From Roseovarius sp. M141 (GTDB lineage Bacteria; Pseudomonadota; Alphaproteobacteria; Rhodobacterales; Rhodobacteraceae), in assembly GCF_024355225.1 (NCBI RefSeq), contig NZ_VCNH01000008.1, forward strand, positions 2,480,001 through 2,544,000: a stretch of DNA of 64,000 nucleotides, in the 5' to 3' direction. Positions 19,202 through 28,916 of this stretch are shown here, one piece after another. Positions within the stretch are counted from its first letter, which is position 1. Each line of letters starts with the position of its first letter. The position numbers and the translations under genes were made by a program. Under the pieces are notes generated by a model. The model searched no databases, was not told the DNA's origin, and worked only from the letters and a program-made list of their open reading frames with translations.

Positions 19202-21583
19202 TCAGCCTTGCTGCATCGCCGCCCAGACACGCGACGGTGTCACGGGCATATCCACGTGGTCCACTTTGTGCCCCCCCGATTGCAATGCATCGACGACCGC
19301 ATTGATCACCGTGGGCGTCGACCCGATCGCGCCCGCCTCACCACACCCTTTGACACCCAATGGATTGTGCGTGCAGGGTGTGCCATTGCTGTGGTCGACA
19401 CGAAAGAACGGCACATCGTCCGCCCGCGGCATGCAGTAATCCATGTAGCTGGCCGACAACAACTGCCCGTCCGCATCATAGGTGCAATTCTCCATCAGCG
19501 CCTGACCGATGCCCTGCGTGAGCCCGCCATGCACCTGCCCGTCCACGATCATCGGGTTGACCACGTTGCCGAAATCATCCGCCGTCGTGAACTTTTCGAT
19601 CGTCACCTTGCCGGTTTCGGGATCGACCTCGACCTCGCAGGCATAGGCACCGGCAGGATAGGTGAAGTTGTTCGGGTCATAAAACGCCGTCTCCTCCAAC
19701 CCCGGTTCGACCTCGTCAAGCGGGTAGTTATGCGGCACATATGCTGCCAACGTCACGTCGCCCCATGCCAGCGATTTATCGGTGCCCGCAACGGTGAACT
19801 TGCCGTTCTTCAGCTCGATATCGCCGTCGGAGGCCTCCATGATATGGGCCGCGATCTTCTTGGCCTTGGCGATGATCTTCTCGGTGGCGCGCACCATGGC
19901 GCTGCCCCCCACGGCAATAGAGCGCGAACCGTAGGTGCCCATGCCCATCGGCGTATTGGCGGTGTCGCCATGCACGATTTCGATCATGTTTGCGTCGATG
20001 CCGATCATATCGGCCACCACCTGCGGGAAAACCGTCTCGTGGCCCTGCCCGTGGCTGTGGCTGCCGGTCATGACCGTGATGCCGCCGGTGGCATTGACGC
20101 GCACCGTTGCACTTTCATACAGCCCCGCGCGAGCGCCCAGTTGCCCGACCAGATTGGACGGCGCGATGCCGCAGGCCTCGATAAAGCAGTTGACGCCAAG
20201 GCCGCGCAGCTTGCCCTTGGCCTCGCTTTCCTTGCGGCGCGCCTCGAACCCGCCCAGATCGGCCTGCGCTTCAAGTTTGTCCACCAAGCGATTGAAATCG
20301 CCTGAATCATACTCCACTGCGACGGGCGTCTGATACGGAAACTCGGTGACAAAATTCTGCTTGCGCAGCGCGATAGGATCGACCCCCAGCTCGCGCGCGG
20401 CCTTGTCGATGACGCGCTCGAGCTGATAGGTTGCCTCGGGCCGCCCGGCGCCGCGATAGGCGTCGACGGGCACCGTGTTGGTAAACACCGCGCGCACATT
20501 CACATAGACCAGCGGCGTCTTGTAGTTGCCGGCCATCAGCGTGCCGTGCAGCCATGTCGGGATCGACGGCGCAAAGGTCGACAGATAGGCGCCCATATTG
20601 GCCAGCGTATCGGTGCGCACGGCGGTAAAGTTGTTGTCCTTGTCCAGCGCCAGCTCGATCTTGGTGACGTGATCGCGCGCCTGCGCATCGCTCAGGAATG
20701 CCTCGGACCGGGTGCAGGTCCATTTGACGGGCCGGTTCAGCGCTTTGGCGGCAAAGGTGCAGAATGCCTCTTCGGCGTAATGGTAGATTTTCGAGCCGAA
20801 CCCCCCGCCCACATCGGGCGCCACGACGCGCAGCTTGTGTTCGGGGATGTTCAGCACGAACGCCCCCATCAGCAGGCGGATCACATGCGGGTTCTGCGAT
20901 GTGGTGTACAGCGTGGAATCGCCCGTTCCCCGGTTGTAGTCACCGATGGCGACGCGCGGCTCCATCGCGTTGGGGACAAGGCGGTTGTTGATCAGCTCGA
21001 CCGTGGTGACATGGGCCGCTGATCTGATCGCGTCGTCCACCGCCTGTTTGTTTTCTTCGACAAAGCCCCAGTCAAAGCACAGGTTGCTGGTCAGCTCGTC
21101 ATGCACCTTGGTCGATCCATCCGCTAGCGCGGCGCGCATATCGACAACGGCGGGCAAATCTTCGATGTCGGGGATGATCGCCTCGGCGGCGTCGCGGGCC
21201 TGCTCACGTGTTTCGGCCACGATGGCGGCGATGGGATCACCGACATGGCGCACGTGCGTCTCGCACAGAACGGGGTGGCGCGGCTCTTGCATCGGCTGGC
21301 CGAAACGGTCGGTGACCTGCCAGCCGCAGGGGATGGAGCCGACCGTCTTGAAATCCTCGCCGGTGAAGATGCGCAGCACGCCGGGCATCTTTTCCGCCTC
21401 GCTCAGGTCCAGCCCGTTGATCTTGCCGTGGGCGACGTCCGAGCGCAGGAAATGCACATAGGCCTGCCCGCGCAGATTGATATCGTCGGTGTAATTTCCG
21501 GTGCCGGAGAGGAAGCGGACATCCTCGCGCCGCTTGGGGCTGGCGCCGATTCCGCCATGATCGGGTGGGGTGTCCTTGGGCAT
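19202..21583 (-). CDS. coxL: Form II CoxL-type molybdopterin subunit
   Basis: 793 residues, the catalytic Mo-cytosine-dinucleotide subunit of a xanthine oxidase family hydroxylase. The active-site loop reads AYRGAGRPE (near residue 385), the form II signature, not the AYXCSFR of form I aerobic CO dehydrogenase. Other cofactor segments are present ([30 protein letters not shown]) and the catalytic Glu region [13 protein letters not shown] near the C-terminus. CO oxidation is not established for form II enzymes; the substrate is unknown. ATG 21583 follows a purine-rich AGGGAGACACGAC. Confidence 0.93.
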   Translation of the reverse strand: MPKDTPPDHGGIGASPKRREDVRFLSGTGNYTDDINLRGQAYVHFLRSDVAHGKINGLDLSEAEKMPGVLRIFTGEDFKTVGSIPCGWQVTDRFGQPMQEPRHPVLCETHVRHVGDPIAAIVAETREQARDAAEAIIPDIEDLPAVVDMRAALADGSTKVHDELTSNLCFDWGFVEENKQAVDDAIRSAAHVTTVELINNRLVPNAMEPRVAIGDYNRGTGDSTLYTTSQNPHVIRLLMGAFVLNIPEHKLRVVAPDVGGGFGSKIYHYAEEAFCTFAAKALNRPVKWTCTRSEAFLSDAQARDHVTKIELALDKDNNFTAVRTDTLANMGAYLSTFAPSIPTWLHGTLMAGNYKTPLVYVNVRAVFTNTVPVDAYRGAGRPEATYQLERVIDKAARELGVDPIALRKQNFVTEFPYQTPVAVEYDSGDFNRLVDKLEAQADLGGFEARRKESEAKGKLRGLGVNCFIEACGIAPSNLVGQLGARAGLYESATVRVNATGGITVMTGSHSHGQGHETVFPQVVADMIGIDANMIEIVHGDTANTPMGMGTYGSRSIAVGGSAMVRATEKIIAKAKKIAAHIMEASDGDIELKNGKFTVAGTDKSLAWGDVTLAAYVPHNYPLDEVEPGLEETAFYDPNNFTYPAGAYACEVEVDPETGKVTIEKFTTADDFGNVVNPMIVDGQVHGGLTQGIGQALMENCTYDADGQLLSASYMDYCMPRADDVPFFRVDHSNGTPCTHNPLGVKGCGEAGAIGSTPTVINAVVDALQSGGHKVDHVDMPVTPSRVWAAMQQG

Positions 21584-21619
21584 GTCGTGTCTCCCTGGGT
21601 TGGCGATGCATGGACAGGC

Positions 21620-22117
21620 TTACTCGGCGGCGATGCCTCCTGCGATGCCGGTCACATCCTGACCGCTGGCCGCCATGATCGCCTTGACGATATTATGATA
21701 GCCGGTGCAGCGGCAGATATTGCCCTGCAAATAGCTGCGCACCTCGGCCTCGGTCGGCTGGGGGTTGTCCTTTAGCAGCGCCGAGGCGCTCATCACCATG
21801 CCGGGGGTGCAGAACCCGCATTGCAGGCCGTGGTAATCCTGAAACGCCTGCTGGATGGTGTTCAGCGTCCCATCAGGGGCTGCCTGCCCCTCGATGGTGT
21901 CAACCGTGGCACCCTCCGCCTCGGCAGCGAACATCGTGCAGGCTTTGACGGCCTTGCCATCCACATGCACGACGCAGGCGCCGCATTGACTGGTGTCGCA
22001 GCCGACATGGGTGCCGGTCAGGCCTAGGGTTTCCCGCAGGAAGTCGACCAGTAGCGTGCGGCCCTCGATAGTGCCGCTCGCTGGCTTGCCGTTCACTGTC
22101 ATGCTGACTTCGGACAT
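21620..22117 (-). CDS. coxS: Molybdenum hydroxylase iron-sulfur subunit (CoxS)
   Basis: 165 residues from ATG 22117, preferred over an ATG five codons upstream because GGAGG lies six bases before it. The N-terminal plant-ferredoxin-type domain binds one [2Fe-2S] (CDTSQCGAC near residues 40-48, plus a later Cys), and the C-terminal helical domain the second (CGFCTPG near 100, and CRCTGY near 137). It carries electrons from CoxL to CoxM. It is directly upstream of coxL in the same operon. Confidence 0.94.
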   Translation of the reverse strand: MSEVSMTVNGKPASGTIEGRTLLVDFLRETLGLTGTHVGCDTSQCGACVVHVDGKAVKACTMFAAEAEGATVDTIEGQAAPDGTLNTIQQAFQDYHGLQCGFCTPGMVMSASALLKDNPQPTEAEVRSYLQGNICRCTGYHNIVKAIMAASGQDVTGIAGGIAAE

Positions 22118-22188
22118 GGGCGCCTCCCTCAAGTATCGCTGTCTGAGGCAGAGTTAAGCACGGCATAGGTGACTTGAGAAGCCTGTTT

Positions 22189-23211
22189 TTACGCCGAATT
22201 CTTGCCGCGGCGCGGCATCGGGCGACTGTGGATCTCTTTCAGCAAACCGCCGACGCCCATCGCCGCAATGTCCGCCGATGTGACCGGCACGCCGCATATC
22301 ACCCGCTCCAGCACCCAGTCAGCGCCGTTCAGCGCGGGGGACCGGGCGCATCCCGGCAGGCCGATCACCGGCTTGCCGCCTATCCGGCCGAGGAACAGCA
22401 GATTGCCCGGATCGACGGGCATTCCATAATGGTCGACCTGTCCGCCAGCGTGGCGCACGCCCTGCGGCGCAACATCGCAGATATCGGAGGTTGCCGATCC
22501 GGTGAGGATCATCAGCACCTCGCCGGGGGCATCTGCCAGTGCAGCCGATATGGCCTGCGCATCATGCGCAACGACGATGCGCGGCGACAATTGCGCGCCG
22601 AAATTCGCCGCACGCGCCGCCATTGCACGGCGCCCCTTGTCCGGCGGCGTGTCTGGCCCGATGCGCGTCTCGATCAGAGTGAGGGTCGCGATCTGGGCAC
22701 CATGCAGACCAATCGCGCCGCGCGCGGCGGCGCAGGCTTGGGCCAGCCGGTCACCGGGCACCGCATAGGGGATGATCTTGATCGTCGCGACCAGCCCATC
22801 GGCGGCGATCCTTTGCCAGCAAGGCACGGTGGCGATCGTGATGCCAGGGTCCACCAGGTTGGCAGCCAAAATCGCGGCGGCGTCCAGCGACACGATGCCG
22901 GTATGTTCTGCAACCAAATTAACCCGCCCTGTGCTGGCGCGCCGAGCGCGCAGCCCGACGCCCGAGGCCAGCATGGCGGCGGCCAGTTGCTCGGCGGCGG
23001 CGTCCTCATGCACATCGCCCGGTTCCAGCCGCGCGGCAACGACCTGCGTGACCCCGTCCTCGGCCAGATCGCGCAGGTGTTGCACCGTCAAAACCGTGCC
23101 TTTGGCGATCTTGTAGGTCAGGCTGGCATAGCCGTCCGGCGAAGGCGCGCGCATGGAATGGGCCAAGATCGCGCCCGCCGCCTCGTCCAACGGCACAGGC
23201 CCGAACTTCAC
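22189..23211 (-). CDS. MoeA/MogA-like molybdopterin-binding protein
   Basis: 340 residues. The N-terminal half resembles MoeA-type domains (GPVPLDEAAGAILAHS, KGTVLTVQHLRDL), and the C-terminal half contains the molybdopterin-binding fold with the motif LILTGSATSDI-like MILTGSATSDICD and a PGCARSPALNG segment. Such genes accompany xdhC and molybdenum hydroxylase genes and probably handle the cofactor for enzyme maturation. It has no nucleotidyltransferase (MobA/MocA) domain. Start overlaps the xdhC stop by ATGA. Confidence 0.82.
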   Translation of the reverse strand: MKFGPVPLDEAAGAILAHSMRAPSPDGYASLTYKIAKGTVLTVQHLRDLAEDGVTQVVAARLEPGDVHEDAAAEQLAAAMLASGVGLRARRASTGRVNLVAEHTGIVSLDAAAILAANLVDPGITIATVPCWQRIAADGLVATIKIIPYAVPGDRLAQACAAARGAIGLHGAQIATLTLIETRIGPDTPPDKGRRAMAARAANFGAQLSPRIVVAHDAQAISAALADAPGEVLMILTGSATSDICDVAPQGVRHAGGQVDHYGMPVDPGNLLFLGRIGGKPVIGLPGCARSPALNGADWVLERVICGVPVTSADIAAMGVGGLLKEIHSRPMPRRGKNSA

Positions 23212-24173
23212 GTCCCCTGCCTCAGCACCTGCGTCATCTGCGCAAGGATGCTCAGCGCGATCTCGGATGGGCCAGCGGCGCCGATATCCAGACCTACAGG
23301 GCCGTGGATGCGTGCCAGATCGGTCTCCGTGAACCCAGCCTCGCGCATCCGGTCCAGCCGCTTGGCGTGGGTGCGGGTCGACCCCAGCGCGCCGATATAG
23401 AACACATCGCTGCGCAGCGCCTCGGTCAAGGCAGGATCATCCAGTTTGGGATCATGCGTCAGCAGCACCAGCGCCGTGCGGGCATCCAGCCCCAGCGCGC
23501 GCACCGCGTCATCGGGCCAGTCGTCCAGCAGGGTTTCCCCCGGAAACCGCGTGTCCGACGCAAACGCGGCGCGCGGATCGATGATGACCGGATCGTATCC
23601 GGCAATCCGCGCCATCGGCACCAGCGCCTGCGCGATATGCACGGCGCCCACCACGATCAGTCGCAAGGGTGGGTTGTGGATGGCGACAAAAGTCTCGCCA
23701 TCCTCCTGAAACCCCGAGCGATCCATGCGAAAGCGCTCCTCATGCCCGGACATCTCCAGCCTTGGCGCGGCGCCCGGCGCCGTCACCAACGCGGCAGGCT
23801 GGCGAGCGGCGCGGGCGGTGACCAGCGCCTCCAGAACGTCCTCCGGCAACGCCGATCCGATGGGCTGCACCAGCACCCGGATCGTGCCGCCGCAGGCAAG
23901 CCCGACGGCAAAGGCATCCCCGTCGCTGACGCCATATTCCAGCATACGGGGTGCGCCATCGGCAATCGCCTCCAGCGCCTCGGCCATCACGGCGCCCTCG
24001 ACGCAGCCGCCCGACACGGACCCGGCCATGGCACCGCTGCCGGACACCGCCAGCATGGCCCCCACGCGGCGCGGCGCACTGCCCCACGTCTGCACCACCG
24101 TAGCCAGCGCAGCGCCCTGCCCCGATTGGTGCCAGCCCAGCGCAATGCGTGGAATATCGTCGATCTCAGACAT
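23208..24173 (-). CDS. xdhC: XdhC-family maturation factor
   Basis: 321 residues from ATG 24173, with GGAGG eight bases upstream (the in-frame ATG at 24191 contains that site). The N-terminal XdhC/CoxI domain has the typical TWGSAPRRVGAMLAV and SGSVSGGCVEG motifs with the conserved Cys; the C-terminal Rossmann domain has VVGAVHIAQAL and GALGSTRTHAKR. XdhC proteins bind Mo cofactor, promote its sulfuration and insert it into the hydroxylase, here CoxL. First gene of the five-gene run after OmpA. Confidence 0.9.
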   Translation of the reverse strand: MSEIDDIPRIALGWHQSGQGAALATVVQTWGSAPRRVGAMLAVSGSGAMAGSVSGGCVEGAVMAEALEAIADGAPRMLEYGVSDGDAFAVGLACGGTIRVLVQPIGSALPEDVLEALVTARAARQPAALVTAPGAAPRLEMSGHEERFRMDRSGFQEDGETFVAIHNPPLRLIVVGAVHIAQALVPMARIAGYDPVIIDPRAAFASDTRFPGETLLDDWPDDAVRALGLDARTALVLLTHDPKLDDPALTEALRSDVFYIGALGSTRTHAKRLDRMREAGFTETDLARIHGPVGLDIGAAGPSEIALSILAQMTQVLRQGT

Positions 24174-24257
24174 CAAAAGGCCCTCCGCCATTACTATGTG
24201 ACGGAGGACCGAGACACTCAATGCAAATCCGCACCGGATTCGCGGCGCAAAGGCGCC

Positions 24258-26237
24258 CTAGCGGTTGCCGGTCAGCAGTGGCGTGATATTGCGCACAGCG
24301 CCGCGCCGGTTGCCGCGGATGTCGCCGGTCTGCTTGATCCTCAGATCCGCCTCGCCGTATCCCTGCACGATCATGTTCGACGGCGGGACGTCGAAATACT
24401 CGGTCAGGGCCAGAGCGACGGATTCGGCCCGGCGGTCAGACAGCGCAAGGTTGTAGCTCGCGTCGCCCACCGTGTCGGTGTGTCCTTCGATCAGGAACAC
24501 CTGCGCCGGATCGTTGTCGATCGCCGCCAGCATGGCATTGCCCAGAGCCGACAGCGATTTTGCCTCACCGGCCTCGATCACCGCCGAACCTGTGCGGAAG
24601 TTGATCGCATCCAGCGCGATCACCGGAACCAGTTTGCGCACTGCGTCGATCCGGCGGATCTGGTTCAGCGAGAATGTCCGCTCAGGAAGCGCCTCGTTCT
24701 TGGCGCTGAGCGCGGCGCGCAGGCCTTCCTCATCTGCGGTGCTGTAGTCGTAATCGCTTTCGCGGGCGGGCCTTAGATTGGTCACATCGACGCGGTCAAA
24801 GTTGCGCGTGTCGTCGAACAGCAGCACCTCCTGCCCATCGGGCAAAATGCGCGTGCGGCGCAGGACGCGGCCATCGGCGGCGCGGATGGTGACGGTCGAG
24901 GAATTGTCACGCGCGACGACCTCGGTCCGGGTCGAGCCATCGGTATAGGTCTGAGTCGCCACATTGCTGCCGGGCTGGCGCAGCAGCGTGTCATCATCCT
25001 TGATGATACGGTACTGCCCGTTCGGGTCGCGCACCACGGCCCGGTCGCCGGTGTTGGACACGACTTCCCCGCCATTGTTCAGCATCTTGCCGACCGCGTA
25101 GGCGCCGAGGCCCGCTGCGGCGACAATGCCGACCGCTTTCAGCAGATCGTTATCCTTCTCCTTTGCAGTCGGCGCCTGAGTAAAGACCGTCTGTTGACCG
25201 CCGGCGGTCGTCTCGAACTCTTCGTCCGAGGCGCGCGCCTGATCTTCGGTCACGGTGCCTTCTTGCGAGTCGACCACCTCGCCCTCGCCGCTGGCGGCGG
25301 CAGCGGCGGGCGCATCGCCGGTTTCCTCGGCCAGGGCATCGGCCTGTGCCTCGGCGCTGACCTCCGGGGCCTCGGCGGTGTCGGTTGTGGTTTCCACAGT
25401 TGTCTCGGTGGCGCCGACGTCAGTGGCCCCTGTTTCGGGTAGCTCCTCAGCGGCTTGATCTGTGGCGGGGGCGTCGTCCTCGCCTGTAGCGGTCTGATCC
25501 GCAGGCTCTGCAGTGGCGGCATCCTCTGCGACAGCAGGATCTGCGACGTCGTCACTTGTCGCGGCGTCCTGTGCCGCTTGCTCCTCAGCCGTACTCTCGG
25601 CCTGCGGCGCGGATTCGGGCTCGGGCGCAGCCTCCCCGGTGGCTTGTTCCTCGGTGGCTGCCTCTACGTCTGCTTCTGCTTCTGCCGTGGCCGCCGCGTC
25701 TGCTTCATCCGCTTGTTGTTCGGCCTCAGCGGCGGCGGCGTCGATTGCCTGTTGGTCAATTGCCTGCTGTTCGGCCGCTGCGGCCTCGTCGGCCGCTTGC
25801 TGCGCGGCGGCGGCGTCCGCTTGTGCCTGCGCCTCGGCCGCCGCGTCTGCTTCTGCTGTGGCTGCTGCCTCCGCTTCTGCAGCTTGTTGGGCGGCGGCAT
25901 CGTCAGCAGCCTGCTGCTGTGCGGCTGCGGCCTCGTCCTCGGCCTGCTGAGCCGCAGCGTTGGCGGCATTTTCGGCTGCCAGCGCTTCGGCTTCGGCTTC
26001 GGCTTGGGCGGCTTGCTGCGCGGCCTCGTCGACTGCGCCGTCTACGGCACCCTCAATGGCGTCGGTCGCAGTGTCATCCTGCAACGCTTCCGCTTCGCTT
26101 TGCGCCAAACGCATCAGTTGCGGCGCAGCGTCATTGCGGGACACGTCGGTAGCGCCCAGCGCGACGCCGGGCATGGGGGCGGCGGCATTCAGTACAAGGG
26201 CAAGTGCCGTGGTGGATGTAAGCCAAGTGCGACGCAT
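24258..26237 (-). CDS. OmpA-domain protein with Ala/Glu/Gln-rich arm
   Basis: 659 residues from ATG 26237 (AGGAGAA upstream). A signal peptide of about 30 residues is followed by some 290 residues of Ala, Glu, Gln, Asp and Thr low complexity (coiled-coil-like QQAAEAEAAATAEADAA changing to TTVETTTDTAE), then a hydrophobic stretch (LLKAVGIVAAAGLGAYAVG). The C-terminal third is an OmpA peptidoglycan-binding domain with INFRTGSAVIE, EGHTDTVGD near residue 585 and LSDRRAESVA. It probably links outer membrane or periplasmic structures to peptidoglycan. Its place inside the cox-type locus may be coincidental or ancestral. Confidence 0.85.
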   Translation of the reverse strand: MRRTWLTSTTALALVLNAAAPMPGVALGATDVSRNDAAPQLMRLAQSEAEALQDDTATDAIEGAVDGAVDEAAQQAAQAEAEAEALAAENAANAAAQQAEDEAAAAQQQAADDAAAQQAAEAEAAATAEADAAAEAQAQADAAAAQQAADEAAAAEQQAIDQQAIDAAAAEAEQQADEADAAATAEAEADVEAATEEQATGEAAPEPESAPQAESTAEEQAAQDAATSDDVADPAVAEDAATAEPADQTATGEDDAPATDQAAEELPETGATDVGATETTVETTTDTAEAPEVSAEAQADALAEETGDAPAAAAASGEGEVVDSQEGTVTEDQARASDEEFETTAGGQQTVFTQAPTAKEKDNDLLKAVGIVAAAGLGAYAVGKMLNNGGEVVSNTGDRAVVRDPNGQYRIIKDDDTLLRQPGSNVATQTYTDGSTRTEVVARDNSSTVTIRAADGRVLRRTRILPDGQEVLLFDDTRNFDRVDVTNLRPARESDYDYSTADEEGLRAALSAKNEALPERTFSLNQIRRIDAVRKLVPVIALDAINFRTGSAVIEAGEAKSLSALGNAMLAAIDNDPAQVFLIEGHTDTVGDASYNLALSDRRAESVALALTEYFDVPPSNMIVQGYGEADLRIKQTGDIRGNRRGAVRNITPLLTGNR

Positions 26238-26353
26238 GTAAGTTCTCCTGTTTAAAACGTTATCCGGGCGCACATTGGACCAGCCGCCGCGCGCGATACG
26301 CGGATTATTGACGCAACAACGCCCCCACGCCCGGATTGTTCCGCAAGATGGCC

Positions 26354-27634
26354 CTAGATCGGCGGGGTTCCGCGCGCGGCCATCAGGCGGGTTTTCTCGC
26401 CTGCCTGTAGCGGGGCGGCAAAGGCTGCTGCCAGATCTTCGATCGAGGCAACGGAATGGCAGGCCAGCAGGCTATCGACATGTGGCAGCATCGCAGCAAT
26501 GCCCTGCGCACGCGGCGCGAAGCCGTCCCATCGCAAAAGCGGATTCAGCCAGATCAGCCGCCGGGCGCTCAAATGGAGTCGCTGCATCTGCGCCGCAAGG
26601 AAATCGGGCGCGCCCCGGTCCAGGCCATCACTGATCAGCACCACCACGGCACCTTGCCCCAGCACCCGGCGCGACCAGTCGCGGTTGAACGCGGCAAGGC
26701 AGTCACCGATGCGCGTGCCGCCCTCCCAATCCTGCACCTCGCGCCCGGCGGCGGCCAGCGCCGCATCGACGTCGCGCGTGTCCAGATGGCGGGTGATGTT
26801 GCTCAGCCGCGTGCCGAAGGTAAAAGCATGCACCCGGCCCCAGCCGCCTGCGCGATCCGCCCCCCGGCTGTTGGCGACGGCATGGACAAAATGCAAAACC
26901 ATCCGGCTATATTGGCTCATCGAACCGGAAACGTCGCACAGCACCACCAGATCCGGCGCCTTGATACGGGGGGCACGGCGGGCCAGCTGCGTGATCTCGC
27001 CGCCCCGGCGCAGGGCAAGGCGCATGGTGCGGCGCGCGTCGATCAGCCGACCACGGGCGTCTGAAGCCATCCGCCGCGACGGCATCGGCGGCACCGGCAG
27101 CGTCAGACGCGCCAGCATGCGCCGCGCCTCGGCAATCTCGGCGGTGCCCATCTGTTCGAAATCGAGGCTGCGCAGACGCTCGCGCGCCGAAGCTGTGGCG
27201 CTGGCGTCGATTTCAAGAAGGCTGTCTTCGTCCTTGCCCTCGGGCATGTCAGGCACAGGCGCCTGCGCGCCGTCCAGCAGCGCCTCGGCCGCGCGTTTCT
27301 CGGCGGGTTTGGCGGGCGGGCTTTCATTCAGGCCGTGCATGGCAGGCAGAAGCATCGCCATCATGTGTTCCAGAAAGCGCGGATCGCGCCAGTAGAGACG
27401 AAAGATCTGCGCAAAAACCGCGCGATGTTCGGGGCGCGTCACGCAGAGCGCATGCAGCGTCCAGTAAAAATCGCGCCGCGAGGTAAAACCGACATCGGTC
27501 ACCGCGCGCACCGCATCGATCACACGACCCGGCCCCACGGGCAGGCCCGCCCGGCGCAGGGCGCGGATGAAATGGGTGATATTCTGCGCCAATTTCGGGT
27601 TATCGGGCAGATCGAGGTCGGGGTATTCATGCAT
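26354..27634 (-). CDS. coxE: CoxE-like von Willebrand factor A protein
   Basis: 426 residues from ATG 27634, where homology to VWA-containing CoxE proteins begins (MHEYPDLDLPDNPKLAQN). The C-terminal VWA domain has an intact metal-ion site DVSGSMS (Asp234) and the later TRIGDCL and ISDGLDRG segments. CoxE works with the MoxR ATPase CoxD, encoded immediately upstream, in a chaperone pair that matures the Mo/Cu site of CO dehydrogenase in Oligotropha. Here the target is presumably the form II enzyme at 19202-21583. No clear ribosome site; coupling to coxD is possible. Confidence 0.85.
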   Translation of the reverse strand: MHEYPDLDLPDNPKLAQNITHFIRALRRAGLPVGPGRVIDAVRAVTDVGFTSRRDFYWTLHALCVTRPEHRAVFAQIFRLYWRDPRFLEHMMAMLLPAMHGLNESPPAKPAEKRAAEALLDGAQAPVPDMPEGKDEDSLLEIDASATASARERLRSLDFEQMGTAEIAEARRMLARLTLPVPPMPSRRMASDARGRLIDARRTMRLALRRGGEITQLARRAPRIKAPDLVVLCDVSGSMSQYSRMVLHFVHAVANSRGADRAGGWGRVHAFTFGTRLSNITRHLDTRDVDAALAAAGREVQDWEGGTRIGDCLAAFNRDWSRRVLGQGAVVVLISDGLDRGAPDFLAAQMQRLHLSARRLIWLNPLLRWDGFAPRAQGIAAMLPHVDSLLACHSVASIEDLAAAFAAPLQAGEKTRLMAARGTPPI

Positions 27635-27643
27635 ATGTCGCGC

Positions 27644-27694
27644 CGGGGGTTCTACCCCCGGACCCCCGGAGTATTTGCGGAACATTGAAAGATC
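27644..27694 (+). repeat. Hairpin repeat copy 2 (coxD-coxE gap)
   Basis: GGGGGT-TCT-ACCCCC (27645-27659), a second CCCCCGG, then GAGTATTT, three variable bases and GAACATTGAAAGATC (27669-27694). The downstream part matches copy 4 at 43154-43179 at all positions except the three variable bases. It reads on the strand opposite to the flanking genes and its end overlaps the coxD stop. Confidence 0.65.
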
Positions 27695-28601
27695 ATGCGG
27701 GCGGCAGCGCGGCGCGGGCATTATCGAGGATGCGGGTCGCCTCGCTGCCCTGCATTTTGGCGATGTCATCCTGATATTTCAGCAGCGCGCCGAGTGTATC
27801 AGCCACGACCTGCGGGCTGAGCGCGACGGCGTCCAGCGCCAGCAGGCATTTGGCCCAGTCGATGGTTTCCGCGACGCCGGGTTTCTTGAACAGATCCTCG
27901 GTACGCAGGGCCTGCACGAACGCGACGACCTCGCGGCTGAGTGTTTCAGACAACTCGGGCGCGCGGGCGGCAAGAATCTCAGCCTCGCGTTCGAAATCGG
28001 GGTAGTCGACCCACGCATAGAGGCAGCGGCGCTTCAGCGCGTCATGCACTTCGCGCGTGCGATTGGAGGTCAGGATGACGATGGGTGGCTCGGGCGCCTT
28101 GATCGTCCCCAGTTCGGGGATGGTGACCTGAAAATCGCTGAGTGCCTCCAGCAAAAACGCCTCGAATGGGGCATCGGTGCGGTCCATTTCGTCGATCAGC
28201 AAAACGGGGGGGCCGCCAGCCTGCGGGCGCATGGCTTGCAAAAGGGGGCGCTCGATCAGGAAAGCGTCGGTGAAAACATGGTCTGTCAGGGCGGCCGTGT
28301 CGGCGCTTCCGCCTGCCTCGGCGGCGCGCAGGGCAATCATCTGTGCGGCGAAGTTCCATTCATACACCGCGCTGGAGGCATCCAGCCCCTCGTAGCATTG
28401 CAGGCGGATCAGGCGACGGCCAAGCGCCGTGGCGACGGCCTTGGCTATTTCGGTCTTGCCGGTGCCAGCCTCGCCTTCCAGAAACAGGGGCCGCCCCAGA
28501 CGCAGCGACAGGAACAGCGCGGTAGCCAGCGCGCGCCCGCAGACGTACCCCTCTTGCGCCAGCATATGCTGCACGTCATCGATATTGCCCGGTTGCCTCA
28601 T
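27693..28601 (-). CDS. coxD: CoxD-like MoxR AAA+ ATPase
   Basis: 302 residues from ATG 28601 (GAGG seven bases upstream). AAA+ motifs are intact: Walker A GEAGTGKTEIAK (near residue 43-54), Walker B VLLIDEMDRTD (near 110-120), sensor 1 VILTSNRTRE and an arginine-rich second region (LKRRCLYAW). MoxR ATPases pair with VWA proteins to remodel or metallate enzymes; the VWA partner is the next gene. CoxD of Oligotropha is the closest functional model. Confidence 0.88.
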   Translation of the reverse strand: MRQPGNIDDVQHMLAQEGYVCGRALATALFLSLRLGRPLFLEGEAGTGKTEIAKAVATALGRRLIRLQCYEGLDASSAVYEWNFAAQMIALRAAEAGGSADTAALTDHVFTDAFLIERPLLQAMRPQAGGPPVLLIDEMDRTDAPFEAFLLEALSDFQVTIPELGTIKAPEPPIVILTSNRTREVHDALKRRCLYAWVDYPDFEREAEILAARAPELSETLSREVVAFVQALRTEDLFKKPGVAETIDWAKCLLALDAVALSPQVVADTLGALLKYQDDIAKMQGSEATRILDNARAALPPA

Positions 28602-28828
28602 ATGAGCGCCTCGTTTTGCTGTCCTGCCGTTGCACCCTGAAACGCTTCGGTCAGCCTGTCCAGCAAACCGCACGCATTTACCAAAGTTTTGACAGAACCG
28701 CCGGGTATCGCAGGAGTGACATGCTCAGACTTATGCACCGCAATCCATTCGAGAACCATCATGATGTAGAATACACCAGTCAACTTCGACACGCCGCTTA
28801 CAAGGCAGCAAAGCAGGGCGGCACACAT
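28598..28828 (-). CDS. Possible small membrane protein before coxD
   Basis: A 76-residue frame (MCAALLCCLVSGVSKLTG start, one hydrophobic segment at about 1-28) ends four bases into coxD with the ATGA-type overlap seen for coupled genes. There is no good ribosome site, base composition is not strongly coding, and I recognise no family. The 28602-28916 region otherwise holds only the divergent promoters of coxD and pyrC. Reported with low confidence. Confidence 0.2.
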   Translation of the reverse strand: MCAALLCCLVSGVSKLTGVFYIMMVLEWIAVHKSEHVTPAIPGGSVKTLVNACGLLDRLTEAFQGATAGQQNEALI

Positions 28829-28916
28829 CTGCCACCGCTCACGCCGAAGGTGGCGGGCCCGGATGAACGAACCGATCCCACTGGCGCGGCGCGCGCCGAT
28901 CGGGTAAAGCGCCCGC

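Noticed and set aside
19202..21583. True aerobic CO dehydrogenase (form I CoxL)
   Set aside because: The active-site loop is AYRGAGR, not AYXCSFR; kept as form II of unknown substrate.
25520..26060. Short repeated units in the Ala-rich region resembling an array
   Set aside because: Codon-level repetition within a coding frame, without constant repeats and unique spacers, so not CRISPR.
25455..26255. Cys/Gly/Leu-rich plus-strand frame opposite the OmpA gene
   Set aside because: It is the reverse reading of the Ala/Glu/Gln codon repeats, not a cysteine-rich protein.
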